NCBI GenBank assembly: GCA_900552455.1
Contig: URZX01000001.1
Span: 62,001-126,000, forward strand
Length of the DNA: 64,000 bases
Direction of reading: 5' to 3'
DNA from: an uncultured Peptococcaceae bacterium
GTDB taxonomy: Bacteria; Bacillota; Peptococcia; Peptococcales; Peptococcaceae
Below, in pieces: positions 1-8,956 of this stretch (its first letter is position 1; every line of letters begins with the position of its first letter). The position numbers were made by a program, and so were the translations under genes. Below the pieces are notes generated by a model that saw nothing but the letters and a program-made list of their open reading frames with translations, searched no databases and was not told the origin of the DNA.

Positions 1-40
1 TTGAGAAATGATATTGTGCAATCCGCTTTTTCACTGGTGA

Positions 41-69
41 TTGCACTGTGGCTGAATTTGGTGTAATAT
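41..69 (+). promoter_or_regulatory. Promoter of the toxin-antitoxin pair
   Basis: TTGCAC (41-46), a 17-base spacer and TAATAT (64-69) form a good sigma-A type promoter ending 27 bases before the antitoxin start. Confidence 0.6.
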
Positions 70-96
70 AAAGGCATAAGAAAGGTGGCGATAATC

Positions 97-354
97 ATGC
101 AGATCGTTCCGATGCGAGAATTGAAAAATACAGTTGAGATCGAGCGGCGCTGTGCCGAGGAAAATGGCCCAGTCTTTGTGACAAAAAATGGCTATGGTCG
201 GCTTGTGGTGATGGATATCGAATACTACGAGCGCACGATGCAGCAGATTGTTGAGGCCCAGGCGGTGCTCCGTGGGCTGAAAGATCTGCAGGAAGGAAAG
301 ATCGTGGACGGACCGCAGACGCTGTCAGCGTTGAGGAATAAGTATGAGCTATAA
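97..354 (+). CDS. Phd/YefM-family antitoxin
   Basis: An 85-residue protein with the Phd/YefM layout: an N-terminal MRELKNT strand-helix, then FVTKNGYGRLVVMD, the hydrophobic core of the DNA-binding fold, and a helical C-terminus that would wrap the toxin. Such proteins neutralise RelE/ParE toxins and repress their own operon. I chose ATG 97 because AAAGGTGG lies eight bases upstream; an in-frame GTG at 85 sits inside that ribosome site. The gene overlaps the toxin start by 11 bases, so the two are translationally coupled. Family assignment is firm; the cognate pairing is inferred from the overlap. Confidence 0.85.
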   Translation: MQIVPMRELKNTVEIERRCAEENGPVFVTKNGYGRLVVMDIEYYERTMQQIVEAQAVLRGLKDLQEGKIVDGPQTLSALRNKYEL

Positions 355-679
355 TTTCAAGTTGACACAACAGGCCAGCGATGACCTTGATGAGATCGTT
401 CGTTACATGGCAATGGAGCTTGTCAATAAGAAAGCGGCCAGAGATTTTTTGGATGACATCGAGGAAACGATACAGGAAGCCTGTTTGTTTCCAGAGAGTG
501 GCGTTTTGGTTAAAAATGATTTTCTTTCAGATATAGAAATTAGAAAGAAATGCGTCAACCATTATATTTTATATTATTTGCCACAGCACAAGGAAAAAAT
601 AATTTTGATCCTGCGCATCGTTTATGGAAAGAGAAATTCTGATGCGTTGGTATTTCATCTTGAAGAGGAACAAAATTAA
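344..679 (+). CDS. RelE/ParE-family toxin
   Basis: A 111-residue protein of the RelE/ParE superfamily. The N-terminal helix pair (LTQQASDDLDEIVRYM ... AARDFLDDIEETI), the central IRKKCVNHYILYYL strand and the C-terminal ILRIVYGKRN segment follow the RelE fold, where the basic strand contacts the ribosome and mRNA or, in ParE, gyrase. Sequence alone does not say which target applies. It starts inside the antitoxin reading frame (ATGAGC at 344) and ends at a strong hairpin terminator, so the pair forms a closed two-gene operon. The sequence is intact. Confidence 0.85.
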   Translation: MSYNFKLTQQASDDLDEIVRYMAMELVNKKAARDFLDDIEETIQEACLFPESGVLVKNDFLSDIEIRKKCVNHYILYYLPQHKEKIILILRIVYGKRNSDALVFHLEEEQN

Positions 680-707
680 AAAGCGGACCACATGCGGTCC
701 GCTTTTT
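678..707. terminator. Bidirectional intrinsic terminator between the toxin and the YvlD-like gene
   Basis: AAAGCGGACC and GGTCCGCTTT pair around a six-base loop, with A-rich and T-rich flanks on both sides. It can end the toxin operon on the plus strand and the uvrC operon on the minus strand. Confidence 0.9.
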
Positions 708-720
708 GTATGCAGTTTGC

Positions 721-1062
721 TCAGTCGCTGACGAGCCAGTTGATGACGCCGCTGATGATGGTGAGCACGAGAGCGGCAAAGGTGGCTGCCCAGAATCCGC
801 CGACGGCCATGCCTGGCACGAAGAGGCTGGTGATCTTGAGCATGAAGCCGTTGATCACGAAGGTGAAGAGGCCGAGGGTGAGAAAATTGAGCGGCAGCGT
901 GAGTACGGTGACGATCGGTTTGACGACGGCGTCGACGATGGTGAGAACGACGGCACCGAGCACAAGCGCTGCGATGGTATCAAAGTAGAGTCCCTGCACG
1001 AGCTGGGCGGTGAGATACAGCCCGAGACAGTAGCTCAGAAGATGAACAATCAGTGATTTCAT
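721..1062 (-). CDS. YvlD-like four-TM membrane protein (phage holin superfamily IV type)
   Basis: A 113-residue, very hydrophobic protein with four predicted membrane spans separated by short turns. The segments VDAVVKPIVTVLTLPLNFLT and GLFTFVINGFML match the family named mycobacterial 4TMS phage holin superfamily IV, which includes Bacillus YvlD. Despite the name, most chromosomal members are not lysis holins and their role is unknown. The start ATG (1062) follows AAAGGAG. The gene lies 21 bases after uvrC on the same strand, so it is probably co-transcribed and stops at the shared terminator. Confidence 0.8.
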   Translation of the reverse strand: MKSLIVHLLSYCLGLYLTAQLVQGLYFDTIAALVLGAVVLTIVDAVVKPIVTVLTLPLNFLTLGLFTFVINGFMLKITSLFVPGMAVGGFWAATFAALVLTIISGVINWLVSD

Positions 1063-1083
1063 AGAATAACTCCTTTCAAGAGG

Positions 1084-2952
1084 TCATTGCTTTCGTCGCA
1101 GACGCGCCTGAAGATCCTGGTGGGTTTTCAGGTAGGTGTGGATGGTCTCAGCGAGATCGCGGCTGATGCCGGGAACTTCTGCGAGCGCATCGATGTCTGC
1201 ACTTTGAATTTTACTAAATGAACCGAAGTGGGTCAAGAGATTCTCCTTGCGTTTTTTTCCAATGCCGGGAATATCGTCGAGTATGGAAGCGAGCTGACGC
1301 TTGCCGCGCAGAGAACGGTGGTAGGTGATGGCGAAGCGGTGGCTTTCGTCGCGCACGCGCTGGATGAGATAGAGGGCGTTGGACTGGCGCGGCAGGACGA
1401 TCGGTTCGTCTTCGTTTTCTTTGAAGAGAAGTTCTTCCTGCTTGGCGAGGCCGAAGGTTGGAATGTGTGCGTAGCCCTGTTCGCGCATGGCGCGGCGGGC
1501 GTAGCCGAGCTGGCCTTTGCCGCCGTCGATGATGACGAGATCTGGCAGCCAGGCGAATTTGCCCATTTTCATGCCGCTTTCGAGCTCTTTGGTGGCGTGG
1601 CTGAAGCGGCGGGTGATGACTTCGTACATGCTGGCAAAGTCGTTTGGTCCTTCGACGGTTTTGATCTTAAAATGACGGTACTGGCTTTTGGCTGGTTTTC
1701 CGGCGACAAAAACGACCATGGAGGCGACGGAGTCGGTGCCTTGGATGTTGGAAATGTCATAGCACTCGATGCGGTTGGGCAGATGATCGAGACCGAGATA
1801 GTCTTTGAGATCGACGAGCGCGCCTTCTGTGCGCTCACGAGCAACGTCACCGGCGACGATGCGCTTGGTCAGCGCTTCCTCGGCGTTGCGCCGGACGAGA
1901 TCCATGAGGGCGCGGGTTTGGCCTTGCTTTGGGACGTGGAACTGCACTTTCGCGCCGTGTTTTTCGCTGAGCAGCTGTTGCAGGGTTTCCTCGTCGTCAA
2001 AATGCTGGTCGATGTAGATCGTTCGCGGCACGGCTTCCTGCTCGAGATAGAATTGCTTCATAAAGCTGGAGAATACTTCTTCGTCGCTGTCGTCCTTGCT
2101 GGCATGGAGCGGGTAGGACTCGCGACCGAGAATTTTTCCGCCGCGCACGAAAAATACCTGCATCATGGCGCCGAGATCGTTGCGCGCCATTGCCACGAGG
2201 TCGTGGTTGCCAGCGCTTTGGCTGGTCGCTTTCTGGCGATCGCTGATGGCGTCGATGGCGCGGATCTGATCGCGCTTCTGAGCGGCTGTCTCAAAATCGA
2301 GAGCGTCGGAGGCGGTGAGCATTTCCTGCTCGAGACGATGGCGCACAGGCGCTGTATGGCCGTTAAAAAAATCTGCGACCTGCTCGATCATGGCGTTGTA
2401 GTCGTCTTTGGAAATATGGCCGACGCACGGCCCCTTGCAGAGTCCGAGATGTTCATTGAGACAACTCATGGCTTTGTTGAACTGCGCATTGCTACATGTG
2501 CGAAAAGGAAAGATGCGATGCGTGAGCTCCAGGGAGTCGCGCAATTCGCCGACGTTTGTGTAGGGGCCGAAGTAGCGGGAGCCGTCGCGGATGACCTGTC
2601 GCGTCACGAAGATGCGCGGATAATCCTCTTTGGTGATGCGCAAGTAGGGATAGGTTTTTCCGTCCTTGAGGTTGATGTTGTATTTTGGGCGGTATTTTTT
2701 GATCAGATTGCATTCGAGCACCAGCGCTTCTGTCTCGTTGTCGACGATGATGTATTCCAGATCCTCGATGTGACGCACGAGCGCCTTTGTTTTCACTGCT
2801 TCTTTTGGCTGCGCGCGAAAATAAGAACGCACGCGGTTTTTCAGATTGATCGCCTTGCCGACGTAGATGATCTTGCCGTCTTTATCTTTCATAAGATAGA
2901 CGCCGGGATTCGTCGGCAGGGTTGCAAGCTTTTGCTTGATGATGTCGTTCAT
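1084..2952 (-). CDS. uvrC: UvrABC system protein C, excinuclease subunit
   Basis: UvrC makes both incisions on the damaged strand during nucleotide excision repair, acting after UvrA and UvrB in the cytoplasm. The 622 residues show the full order: a GIY-YIG endonuclease domain (about 10-95, PGVYLMKD and IIYVGKA), a cysteine-bearing segment (about 145-175), a UVR motif for UvrB contact (about 215-245), the RNase H-like 5-prime nuclease domain (CYDISNIQG, about 395) and tandem helix-hairpin-helix motifs at the end (IPGIGKKR, VPGISRD). Length is normal. It is first in a two-gene minus-strand operon and divergent from ctsR. Confidence 0.97.
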   Translation of the reverse strand: MNDIIKQKLATLPTNPGVYLMKDKDGKIIYVGKAINLKNRVRSYFRAQPKEAVKTKALVRHIEDLEYIIVDNETEALVLECNLIKKYRPKYNINLKDGKTYPYLRITKEDYPRIFVTRQVIRDGSRYFGPYTNVGELRDSLELTHRIFPFRTCSNAQFNKAMSCLNEHLGLCKGPCVGHISKDDYNAMIEQVADFFNGHTAPVRHRLEQEMLTASDALDFETAAQKRDQIRAIDAISDRQKATSQSAGNHDLVAMARNDLGAMMQVFFVRGGKILGRESYPLHASKDDSDEEVFSSFMKQFYLEQEAVPRTIYIDQHFDDEETLQQLLSEKHGAKVQFHVPKQGQTRALMDLVRRNAEEALTKRIVAGDVARERTEGALVDLKDYLGLDHLPNRIECYDISNIQGTDSVASMVVFVAGKPAKSQYRHFKIKTVEGPNDFASMYEVITRRFSHATKELESGMKMGKFAWLPDLVIIDGGKGQLGYARRAMREQGYAHIPTFGLAKQEELLFKENEDEPIVLPRQSNALYLIQRVRDESHRFAITYHRSLRGKRQLASILDDIPGIGKKRKENLLTHFGSFSKIQSADIDALAEVPGISRDLAETIHTYLKTHQDLQARLRRKQ

Positions 2953-2988
2953 AGGTGAGACACCCCGTTGTTAGAAATTGATGGTTCT

Positions 2989-3017
2989 ATGATAACACAA
3001 GCGCGCGCTGCTGGCAA
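2989..3017 (-). promoter_or_regulatory. uvrC promoter
   Basis: Read on the minus strand: TTGCCA (3017-3012), 17 bases, TATCAT (2994-2989). The predicted leader to the uvrC ATG is about 30 bases. Confidence 0.65.
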
Positions 3018-3134
3018 AATCGAAAGGAAGATCAGAAAAGGTCAAAAAAGTCGATAGCGAGTAAATAATGATAAATAAAGTTGAATAAATTTGATTATAA
3101 ACGATTACATGCACAATTTGACCAATCTTTGATC

Positions 3135-3162
3135 TTTACAATTCCGAGCGGCACGCTATAAT
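3135..3162 (+). promoter_or_regulatory. Promoter of the ctsR-mcsA-clpC operon
   Basis: TTTACA (3135-3140), a 16-base spacer and a perfect TATAAT (3157-3162). Transcription should start near 3169, immediately before the CtsR operator. Confidence 0.75.
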
Positions 3163-3173
3163 AATAAACGTAA

Positions 3174-3190
3174 GGTCAAACAAGGTCAAA
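3174..3190 (+). promoter_or_regulatory. CtsR operator (tandem GGTCAAA box)
   Basis: GGTCAAACAAGGTCAAA is a full match to the CtsR consensus RGTCAAANANRGTCAAA. It covers roughly +5 to +21, where bound CtsR would block the operon's own promoter. A looser GGTCAAA copy at 3040-3046 and an inverted TTTGACC at 3117-3123 may be secondary half sites. Confidence 0.92.
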
Positions 3191-3220
3191 TGAACAAACG
3201 ATCGAAGTGAGGTGAGAAAA

Positions 3221-3760
3221 ATGGGCAGCTTGTCCCAGGATATAGAAAAATATTTGAAAACATTGTTGGACCAGTCGGATGGAGGTGTTCTGGTTGTTCA
3301 GAGAAGTGTGCTCTCAGAAAAATTTTGCTGTGTGCCAAGCCAGATCAATTATGTGCTGCAGACGCGTTTTACGCCAGCCAACGGCTATGTGGTAGAGACG
3401 CGCCGCGGCGGCGGTGGTTATGTGCGGATCCATCAGATCCACCTCGATGGCGCCCATGATTTCCGCCCGTTGATGGAAAAGGCAGGTCAGAGCCTGTCAG
3501 AAAAACAGGCGGAGAGCATTCTGACTTATCTGGTGGAAGAAAAAGTTCTGCCGCCAGATGTCGGCACCTTGCTCTCGGCGATCATGAAAGAGCGCGTGCT
3601 TGGACCGTTGCGTTCGCTTTCGACAGGCGAGATGCGTGCGCAGCTGATGGTCCAGCTATTGGCGCATATGAGCATCGGCTCACAAAATGGTGGAAATTCA
3701 ACTGCGTCTGCCGATGAGGATGCAGATCACGATAGAAAACAAAACAATGAAAAGGAGTAA
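3221..3760 (+). CDS. ctsR: CtsR transcriptional repressor of class III heat-shock genes
   Basis: CtsR represses clp genes at low temperature by binding the heptad repeat found just upstream. The 179-residue protein has the winged-helix DNA-binding part (about 1-75), including the glycine-rich wing ETRRGGGGYVRI whose arginine contacts DNA and senses heat, and a helical C-terminal dimer domain (SEKQAESILTYLVEEKVLPP). I start at ATG 3221 because GAGGTGAG precedes it; GTG 3212 is a poorer choice. It heads the ctsR-mcsA-clpC operon and is autoregulated. Confidence 0.95.
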   Translation: MGSLSQDIEKYLKTLLDQSDGGVLVVQRSVLSEKFCCVPSQINYVLQTRFTPANGYVVETRRGGGGYVRIHQIHLDGAHDFRPLMEKAGQSLSEKQAESILTYLVEEKVLPPDVGTLLSAIMKERVLGPLRSLSTGEMRAQLMVQLLAHMSIGSQNGGNSTASADEDADHDRKQNNEKE

Positions 3761-3766
3761 TGACCT

Positions 3767-4330
3767 ATGTTATGTGAAAAATGCAGACAGCGCGAGGCGA
3801 CTGTTCATAAACAGGTTATCATCAACGGCGTCTCTCACAGCGAGCACCTTTGTGCAGAATGTGCAGCGCGGGAGCGTGGCGGCAGGGATCCGTTCGCATC
3901 GTTTTTCCATAACGACTTTTTTGCAGACGGAATCTTTGGTTCGTCCCTGGCACAGATGCTGGCACCATTCTTTCAGGCGGACAGCCAGCGCTTGCCTGCG
4001 CAGGAAATGGCGGAGGCCGTCGACGTTTGTCCGGAATGCGGCATGAGCTGGGACGATTTCCAGCGCAACGGCTTTCTTGGCTGCGACGCCTGCTACGATC
4101 ATTTCAAGGATGCGCTGCCACCACTCATGCAGCGTTTGCACAGTGATGCTGCGGAAACGATCCCTGCGGAAGCATCTGCCGCAGAAGCTGCACCAGTGAG
4201 TGCGAAAGCGCATCTCGAGTCAGAACTGCAGCGCGCGATTACAGCGGAGAATTTTGAAGAAGCTGCGCAGCTGCGCGATGCGATCCGTGCGCTGGAAGCG
4301 GCGGAAAATGGCGACGGCTCAACAGACTGA
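3767..4330 (+). CDS. mcsA: McsA-like zinc-finger/UVR protein
   Basis: McsA normally activates the arginine kinase McsB and helps control CtsR and ClpC. The 187 residues contain four CxxC zinc knuckles (CEKC at 3, CAEC near 29, CPEC near 89, CDAC near 107) and a C-terminal UVR motif (ENFEEAAQLRDAIRALE), the standard McsA layout. It begins six bases after the ctsR stop. The expected next gene, mcsB, is absent: clpC follows after 48 bases. McsA here must therefore work with a kinase encoded elsewhere or act alone as a CtsR/ClpC modulator. Confidence 0.9.
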   Translation: MLCEKCRQREATVHKQVIINGVSHSEHLCAECAARERGGRDPFASFFHNDFFADGIFGSSLAQMLAPFFQADSQRLPAQEMAEAVDVCPECGMSWDDFQRNGFLGCDACYDHFKDALPPLMQRLHSDAAETIPAEASAAEAAPVSAKAHLESELQRAITAENFEEAAQLRDAIRALEAAENGDGSTD

Positions 4331-4378
4331 GCGCAAAAACAATAAAAAATAACCATCCTCAAGAAGGAGTGACCATAT

Positions 4379-6856
4379 ATGGCAACTTTTAACTTTACAG
4401 AAAACGCAAAGATGGCGCTGGCTTATGCCCAGGAAGAGGCCATCAATATGAAACACCGCATGATCGGTACGGAGCATGTGCTCCTGGGGATCATGCGAGC
4501 TGGCGGGATCGGCTCCAGTGTGCTGAAAAATCTGCACGTCGATCCTGAAAGAACCCGCCAGGACATTCTCAGCATGGTCGGTGAGGGCAGAGAACCTGTT
4601 CGCGCCAGCCAGCTGGCGTACACGCCGCGCGTAAAACGTTGCTTTGAGATCGCCTGGAATCTGGCTGTGCGTCTGCGCATGAACAGCATCGCCACAGAGC
4701 ATCTGCTGATCGCGCTGTTGCAGGCGAACGACGGCGTCGCCTTTCAGGCGCTCGCTGATCAGGGCATCACGCTGGAGCAGGTGATCCGCGAAGTCAACGG
4801 CCACTATGGCGGCGGTGTTTTCGGTCAGCCTCGTCAGCAGAACTACGGTGGCATGAATGGCATGCCAGCGGATGAATATGGCGGGCAGGAAGCTGGCAGC
4901 AAGCAGAGCGCCCTCGAAGAATACGGCCGCAATCTCAATCAGATGGCGAAGGAAGGAAAGATCGACCCAGTCATCGGACGTGCCAAGGAGATCGAGCGAG
5001 TGATCCAGATCCTCATTCGCCGCACGAAAAACAATCCAGTGCTTATTGGCGAGCCTGGTGTCGGTAAAACGGCGATCGCTGAAGGATTGGCACAGCGCAT
5101 CGTCGCCGGCGAGGTGCCAGAGCTGCTCAAGGATAAAGAGATCATCAACGTTGACATGGGTGGTCTTGTCGCCGGCAGCAAATACCGCGGCGATTTTGAG
5201 GAGCGTGTGAAGAACATCATCGAAGAGGTCAAGAGCAAGAAAAATGTCATCCTCTTCATCGATGAGCTGCACACCATTGTCGGTGCCGGCTCTGCTGAAG
5301 GTTCTCTCGACGCTGCCAACATCCTCAAGCCGGAGCTTGCCCGCGGCGATCTACAGGTCATCGGTGCCACCACGCTGGATGAGTATCGCAAATACATCGA
5401 AAAGGACGCCGCACTGGAACGTCGTTTCCAGCCGGTCACTGTCGATGAACCTACGGTCGATGATGCGATCGAGATCCTGCGCGGCATCAAGGATAAATAC
5501 GAGGCCTTCCATAAGGTTGAGATCCAGGATGATGCGATCGTCAGCGCTGTTAAGCTCTCGGATCGTTACATCAACGACCGTCAGCTGCCAGACAAGGCCA
5601 TCGACCTCGTCGACGAAGCCTGCTCGCGCGTGAGATTGCGCCACAATGTTGCGCCGGAAACCATCCAGCAGATGGAGAGCCAGCTCGAAGCCCTCGGCGG
5701 CGAAATGGAAGCTGCCATCCAGGCACAGGAATTTGAAAAAGCTGCAGAGATTCGCGACAAGAAAAAACGCATCCAGGAAGAATTGACGACAGCGCGCGAG
5801 GCCTGGGACAAACAGAACAAGACCACGCATCAGGTCGTCACATCCGACGATATCGCAGAGGTCGTTTCCAACTGGTCCGGCGTGCCAGTGACCAAGCTCA
5901 CCGAAGAAGACAGCGCGCGCCTGCTCCGTCTCGAAGAGATCCTGCACGAGCGTGTCATCGGCCAGGAAGAAGCAGTCACCGCCGTCAGCAAGGCTGTGCG
6001 TCGTGCGCACAGCGGCCTCAAGGACGCCAAGCGTCCGATCGGCAGCTTCCTCTTCCTCGGGCCTACCGGTGTTGGGAAAACAGAGCTTGCAAAGGCACTC
6101 GCCGAAGCCCTTTTCGATGACGAGAACGCCATGGTCCGTATCGACATGAGCGAATATATGGAGAAATTCGCCGTCAGCCGTCTCGTCGGTGCACCTCCAG
6201 GATATGTCGGTTACGATGAAGGCGGTCAGCTCACAGAAGCTGTGCGCCGCAAACCATACAGCGTGATCCTCCTCGACGAGATCGAGAAAGCGCATCCAGA
6301 TGTTTTCAACATTCTGCTGCAGGTGCTTGACGACGGCAGATTGACCGACAGCCAGGGCCGCGTCATCGATTTCAAGAACACCGTCATCATCATGACCTCG
6401 AACCTGGGCAGCCAGGCCATCATGAACAGCAAGACCCTCGGTTTCACCAGCGCTGATGAGAATCAGGCCGAGGCAGATTACGAGACCATGAAGGAAAAAG
6501 TCATGGACAATCTGAAGAAAGCCTTCCGCCCAGAATTCTTGAACCGTATCGACGACATCGTCGTCTTCCATCCACTGACTGCAGACGAATTGAAGCAGAT
6601 CGTTGGCATCATGATGAAGGATCTCAGAAAGCGTCTCGCCGACCGCGATCTTTCCATCACGCTCAGCGACGAAGCGCTTGACGAGCTCGCCAAGGTTGGC
6701 TACGATCCAGAATTCGGCGCCCGTCCACTGCGCCGCGCTATCCAGAATCAGATCGAAGATCCGCTCGCCGATGCGCTCCTCGCCGGACAGTATCAGGCTG
6801 GCGACACCATCAAGGTCGCGCTTGATGACGACAAGCAGTTCGTTTTCACGAAATAA
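4379..6856 (+). CDS. clpC: ClpC, AAA+ unfoldase of the ClpCP protease
   Basis: ClpC unfolds damaged or tagged proteins and feeds them to ClpP. The 825 residues show two N-terminal Clp repeats (about 1-145), AAA-1 with Walker A GEPGVGKT (about 223) and Walker B ILFIDELH, a coiled middle domain with a UVR-like segment ([15 protein letters not shown], about 450) typical of ClpC rather than ClpB, then AAA-2 with Walker A GPTGVGKT (about 561) and the C-terminal D2-small domain. Start ATG 4379 follows AAGAAGGAG. It is last in the CtsR-controlled operon. Confidence 0.97.
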   Translation: MATFNFTENAKMALAYAQEEAINMKHRMIGTEHVLLGIMRAGGIGSSVLKNLHVDPERTRQDILSMVGEGREPVRASQLAYTPRVKRCFEIAWNLAVRLRMNSIATEHLLIALLQANDGVAFQALADQGITLEQVIREVNGHYGGGVFGQPRQQNYGGMNGMPADEYGGQEAGSKQSALEEYGRNLNQMAKEGKIDPVIGRAKEIERVIQILIRRTKNNPVLIGEPGVGKTAIAEGLAQRIVAGEVPELLKDKEIINVDMGGLVAGSKYRGDFEERVKNIIEEVKSKKNVILFIDELHTIVGAGSAEGSLDAANILKPELARGDLQVIGATTLDEYRKYIEKDAALERRFQPVTVDEPTVDDAIEILRGIKDKYEAFHKVEIQDDAIVSAVKLSDRYINDRQLPDKAIDLVDEACSRVRLRHNVAPETIQQMESQLEALGGEMEAAIQAQEFEKAAEIRDKKKRIQEELTTAREAWDKQNKTTHQVVTSDDIAEVVSNWSGVPVTKLTEEDSARLLRLEEILHERVIGQEEAVTAVSKAVRRAHSGLKDAKRPIGSFLFLGPTGVGKTELAKALAEALFDDENAMVRIDMSEYMEKFAVSRLVGAPPGYVGYDEGGQLTEAVRRKPYSVILLDEIEKAHPDVFNILLQVLDDGRLTDSQGRVIDFKNTVIIMTSNLGSQAIMNSKTLGFTSADENQAEADYETMKEKVMDNLKKAFRPEFLNRIDDIVVFHPLTADELKQIVGIMMKDLRKRLADRDLSITLSDEALDELAKVGYDPEFGARPLRRAIQNQIEDPLADALLAGQYQAGDTIKVALDDDKQFVFTK

Positions 6857-6863
6857 AGCGCAT

Positions 6864-6898
6864 AGCACCAACGTCATTGTCGACGTTGGTGCTTTTTT
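6864..6898 (+). terminator. Terminator of the ctsR operon
   Basis: AGCACCAACGTC pairs perfectly with GACGTTGGTGCT around ATTGTC, followed by six T. Confidence 0.93.
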
Positions 6899-6920
6899 GT
6901 GGAGTGATGATGATTTTACG

Positions 6921-6949
6921 TTGCGTGGGATTCCGCCATCTAGTATAAT
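6921..6949 (+). promoter_or_regulatory. Promoter of the putative type III antitoxin RNA
   Basis: TTGCGT (6921-6926), 17 bases, perfect TATAAT (6944-6949). It lies 158 bases before the toxin-like gene, leaving a leader of about 150 bases. Confidence 0.7.
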
Positions 6950-6955
6950 GATAAT

Positions 6956-7091
6956 GAACAAAAGTTCGCCGTTCATGACGGCAAGAATATCATGAACGTG
7001 TATGTTTCACCTCCGCGAGCGACGGGGTGCCTAAAATGTAGAATATTGCTCACATGTGCGAAGGGCTTGCCGAATGGTGAGCCCTTATTTT
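6956..7091 (+). ncRNA. Candidate type III antitoxin RNA (ToxI/CptI-like), terminator at its 3-prime end
   Basis: A roughly 135-base transcript is framed by the promoter above and a terminator (GGGCTTGCC/GGTGAGCCC, 7063-7084, then TTATTTT). It contains further hairpins: GTTCATGA/TCATGAAC (6971-6978 with 6990-6997, or alternatively GCCGT/ACGGC) and CACCTCCG/CGGGGTG (7009-7027). This promoter, structured RNA, terminator and toxin order is the known layout of ToxIN, CptIN and TenpIN loci. I could not find clean tandem repeats; only AGAATAT recurs (6984 and 7040). A regulatory leader of the downstream gene is the main alternative. Confidence 0.5.
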
Positions 7092-7107
7092 GTAATGAGG
7101 TGTTCAA

Positions 7108-7566
7108 ATGAGGCTGGTGAAAATTGACGAAAAGCTCTTTGAAAAATATGAAGCCGATGGTGAAGTGTTGACGAAAACAAATCGTCCATATGTGCTTGTT
7201 TTGAGATTGACTTATAAAGGGATGAAGCATGATTTTGCTATTCCACTGCGTTCAAATATTTCGGCCTCAGCGCCAAAGGAACAATATTTTCCGCTTCCGA
7301 CAAGATCGACGACACGTGCTCAGCGCAGGCATGGCTTGCATTATATAAAAATGTTTCCGGTCCAGAAGAAATATTTTCGTCGCTACCGCACAGAAGGAAA
7401 TCAATATGCAATGCTCATCCAAAGAGTGATCTATCAAAATGTCAATCAGATTGTCAAAGAATGTCAGGCGTACCTCGATGCCTATGCACAAGGGATACAT
7501 CCTCAATACTCCACGAATATCGATTATCTGCTGTCTCAACTGATGTGTGAATCAGACGAGAAATAA
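7108..7566 (+). CDS. ToxN/AbiQ-superfamily endoribonuclease toxin (CptN-like)
   Basis: A 152-residue protein beginning MRLVKIDEKLF, with RPYVLVLRLTYKGMKHDFAIPLRSNIS in the first half and GLHYIKMFPVQKKYF in the middle, then an amphipathic C-terminal helix. This matches the organisation of type III toxins (ToxN, AbiQ, CptN): a compact beta barrel that cuts RNA and is held by an RNA antitoxin. The ribosome site AATGAGG lies just after the RNA terminator, so toxin expression would depend on terminator read-through, as in known systems. Recognition is from family resemblance without a search; the context strengthens it. Confidence 0.68.
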   Translation: MRLVKIDEKLFEKYEADGEVLTKTNRPYVLVLRLTYKGMKHDFAIPLRSNISASAPKEQYFPLPTRSTTRAQRRHGLHYIKMFPVQKKYFRRYRTEGNQYAMLIQRVIYQNVNQIVKECQAYLDAYAQGIHPQYSTNIDYLLSQLMCESDEK

Positions 7567-7577
7567 GATTAGTCCAT

Positions 7578-7605
7578 AAACCTGGCGAGACATGCGCCAA
7601 GTTTT
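7578..7605 (+). terminator. Probable terminator after the ToxN-like gene
   Basis: AAAC-TGGCG pairs with CGCCA-GTTT (one mismatch) and is followed by TTTTG. Confidence 0.6.
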
Positions 7606-7654
7606 GTGGTACTATGAGAAAAATCCCATCGATCGATCATAAGGAGGTTTTCCT

Positions 7655-8932
7655 ATGAATATCAAAGAAGAAGCCCGTCGCATGAAGCTGGCTGCGCCGG
7701 CGCTGGCCGCATCGACGAATGAAGCGCGCAACGCAGCGCTGGAACAGATCGCCCTCGCGCTGGAAGCGCATCGCGAGGAGATTTTCGCTGCCAATGCGCA
7801 GGATCTCGCTGCTGCTGACGAAAATGGTGTCACTGGCGCGACGCGCAAACGCCTGAAATTCGACGACGGCAAGCTGCGCGACTGCATCAGCGGCCTGCGC
7901 CAGCTGGAAACGCTCGCAGATCCTCTCAATAAGATCACCCTCGCCCGCGAGCTTGACGAAAATCTGACGCTCTATCGTGCCACAGTGCCGATCGGTGTCA
8001 TTGGCGTGATCTTTGAAGCGCGCCCGGACGCGCTTGTGCAGATCGCGTCCCTTTGTGTGAAGAGCGGCAACTGCGCCATCCTCAAGGGCGGCAAGGAGAC
8101 GGCAAACACCAACCGCGTGCTCTTCAACCTTATCAAGGACGCGGTGATCCGCGCCGGTCTGCCGGAAAGCTGCCTGCTGCAGGCCGAAGCCCACAGCGAG
8201 ATCGATGAGCTCCTCGCCTGCGACCAGGATGTGGATTTGTTGATCCCGCGCGGCTCCAACAAATTTGTCCGCTACATCATGGAAAATACCAAGATTCCGG
8301 TGATGGGCCATTCCTCAGGCATCTGCCATGTGTACGCCGACAAAGCCTGCGACCAGGAAAAAGCGCTGCCGATCATCGTCGACGCCAAAACCCAGTACGC
8401 TGCAGCCTGCAACGCCATGGAAACGCTGCTCATCGACCGCGCCATCGCCAGTGCGTTCTTGACAAAAGCTGCCGCTGCGCTCGCAGTTGCCGGCGTCACC
8501 TTGCGCGGCACAGAAGAAGCGGCACAGATCGTCAGCATGGACGTGATGGGAGAGGACGAATTTGCCACCGAATACGGCGATCTCATCTGCTCCGTCAAGC
8601 TCGTAGACGGCGTGGAAGAAGCGATCCGCCACATCAATACCTACGGCTCCCACCACACCGACGCCATCCTCACAGAGGACGCCGCCACCGCTGCGCGTTT
8701 CCTGCAGATGGTCGACAGCGCCGGCGTCTACCACAATTGTTCCACACGTTTCGCCGACGGTTTCCGCTACGGCTTCGGCGCCGAAGTTGGCATTTCAACC
8801 GGCAAGATCCACGCCCGCGGCCCCGTCGGCCTGGAGGGTCTCGTCACCTACAAATACAAACTTTTCGGCCAGGGCCAGATCGTAGCCGACTACGCCAGCG
8901 GCGAAAAACAGTTCCATCACAGAGATATTTAA
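7655..8932 (+). CDS. proA: Gamma-glutamyl phosphate reductase
   Basis: ProA reduces gamma-glutamyl phosphate to glutamate semialdehyde with NADPH, the second step of proline synthesis. The 425 residues cover the whole aldehyde-dehydrogenase-like fold, with PIGVIGVIFEARPDA, the LKGGKE cofactor segment, and the catalytic cysteine in QYAAACNAMETLL (about residue 252). The ribosome site AAGGAGG is strong. The usual partner proB is not next to it; the gene stands alone between two terminators, so proB must be elsewhere or glutamyl phosphate must come from another kinase. Confidence 0.97.
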   Translation: MNIKEEARRMKLAAPALAASTNEARNAALEQIALALEAHREEIFAANAQDLAAADENGVTGATRKRLKFDDGKLRDCISGLRQLETLADPLNKITLARELDENLTLYRATVPIGVIGVIFEARPDALVQIASLCVKSGNCAILKGGKETANTNRVLFNLIKDAVIRAGLPESCLLQAEAHSEIDELLACDQDVDLLIPRGSNKFVRYIMENTKIPVMGHSSGICHVYADKACDQEKALPIIVDAKTQYAAACNAMETLLIDRAIASAFLTKAAAALAVAGVTLRGTEEAAQIVSMDVMGEDEFATEYGDLICSVKLVDGVEEAIRHINTYGSHHTDAILTEDAATAARFLQMVDSAGVYHNCSTRFADGFRYGFGAEVGISTGKIHARGPVGLEGLVTYKYKLFGQGQIVADYASGEKQFHHRDI

Positions 8933-8956
8933 TCTTTTCGGACAAAAGAAAGCAGC

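Noticed and set aside
1228..2958. Long plus-strand open frame opposite uvrC
   Set aside because: It is the mirror of a complete uvrC with all domains; the translated product matches no family and has no ribosome site. The same holds for long minus-strand frames opposite clpC, pyc, rel, aspS and serA.
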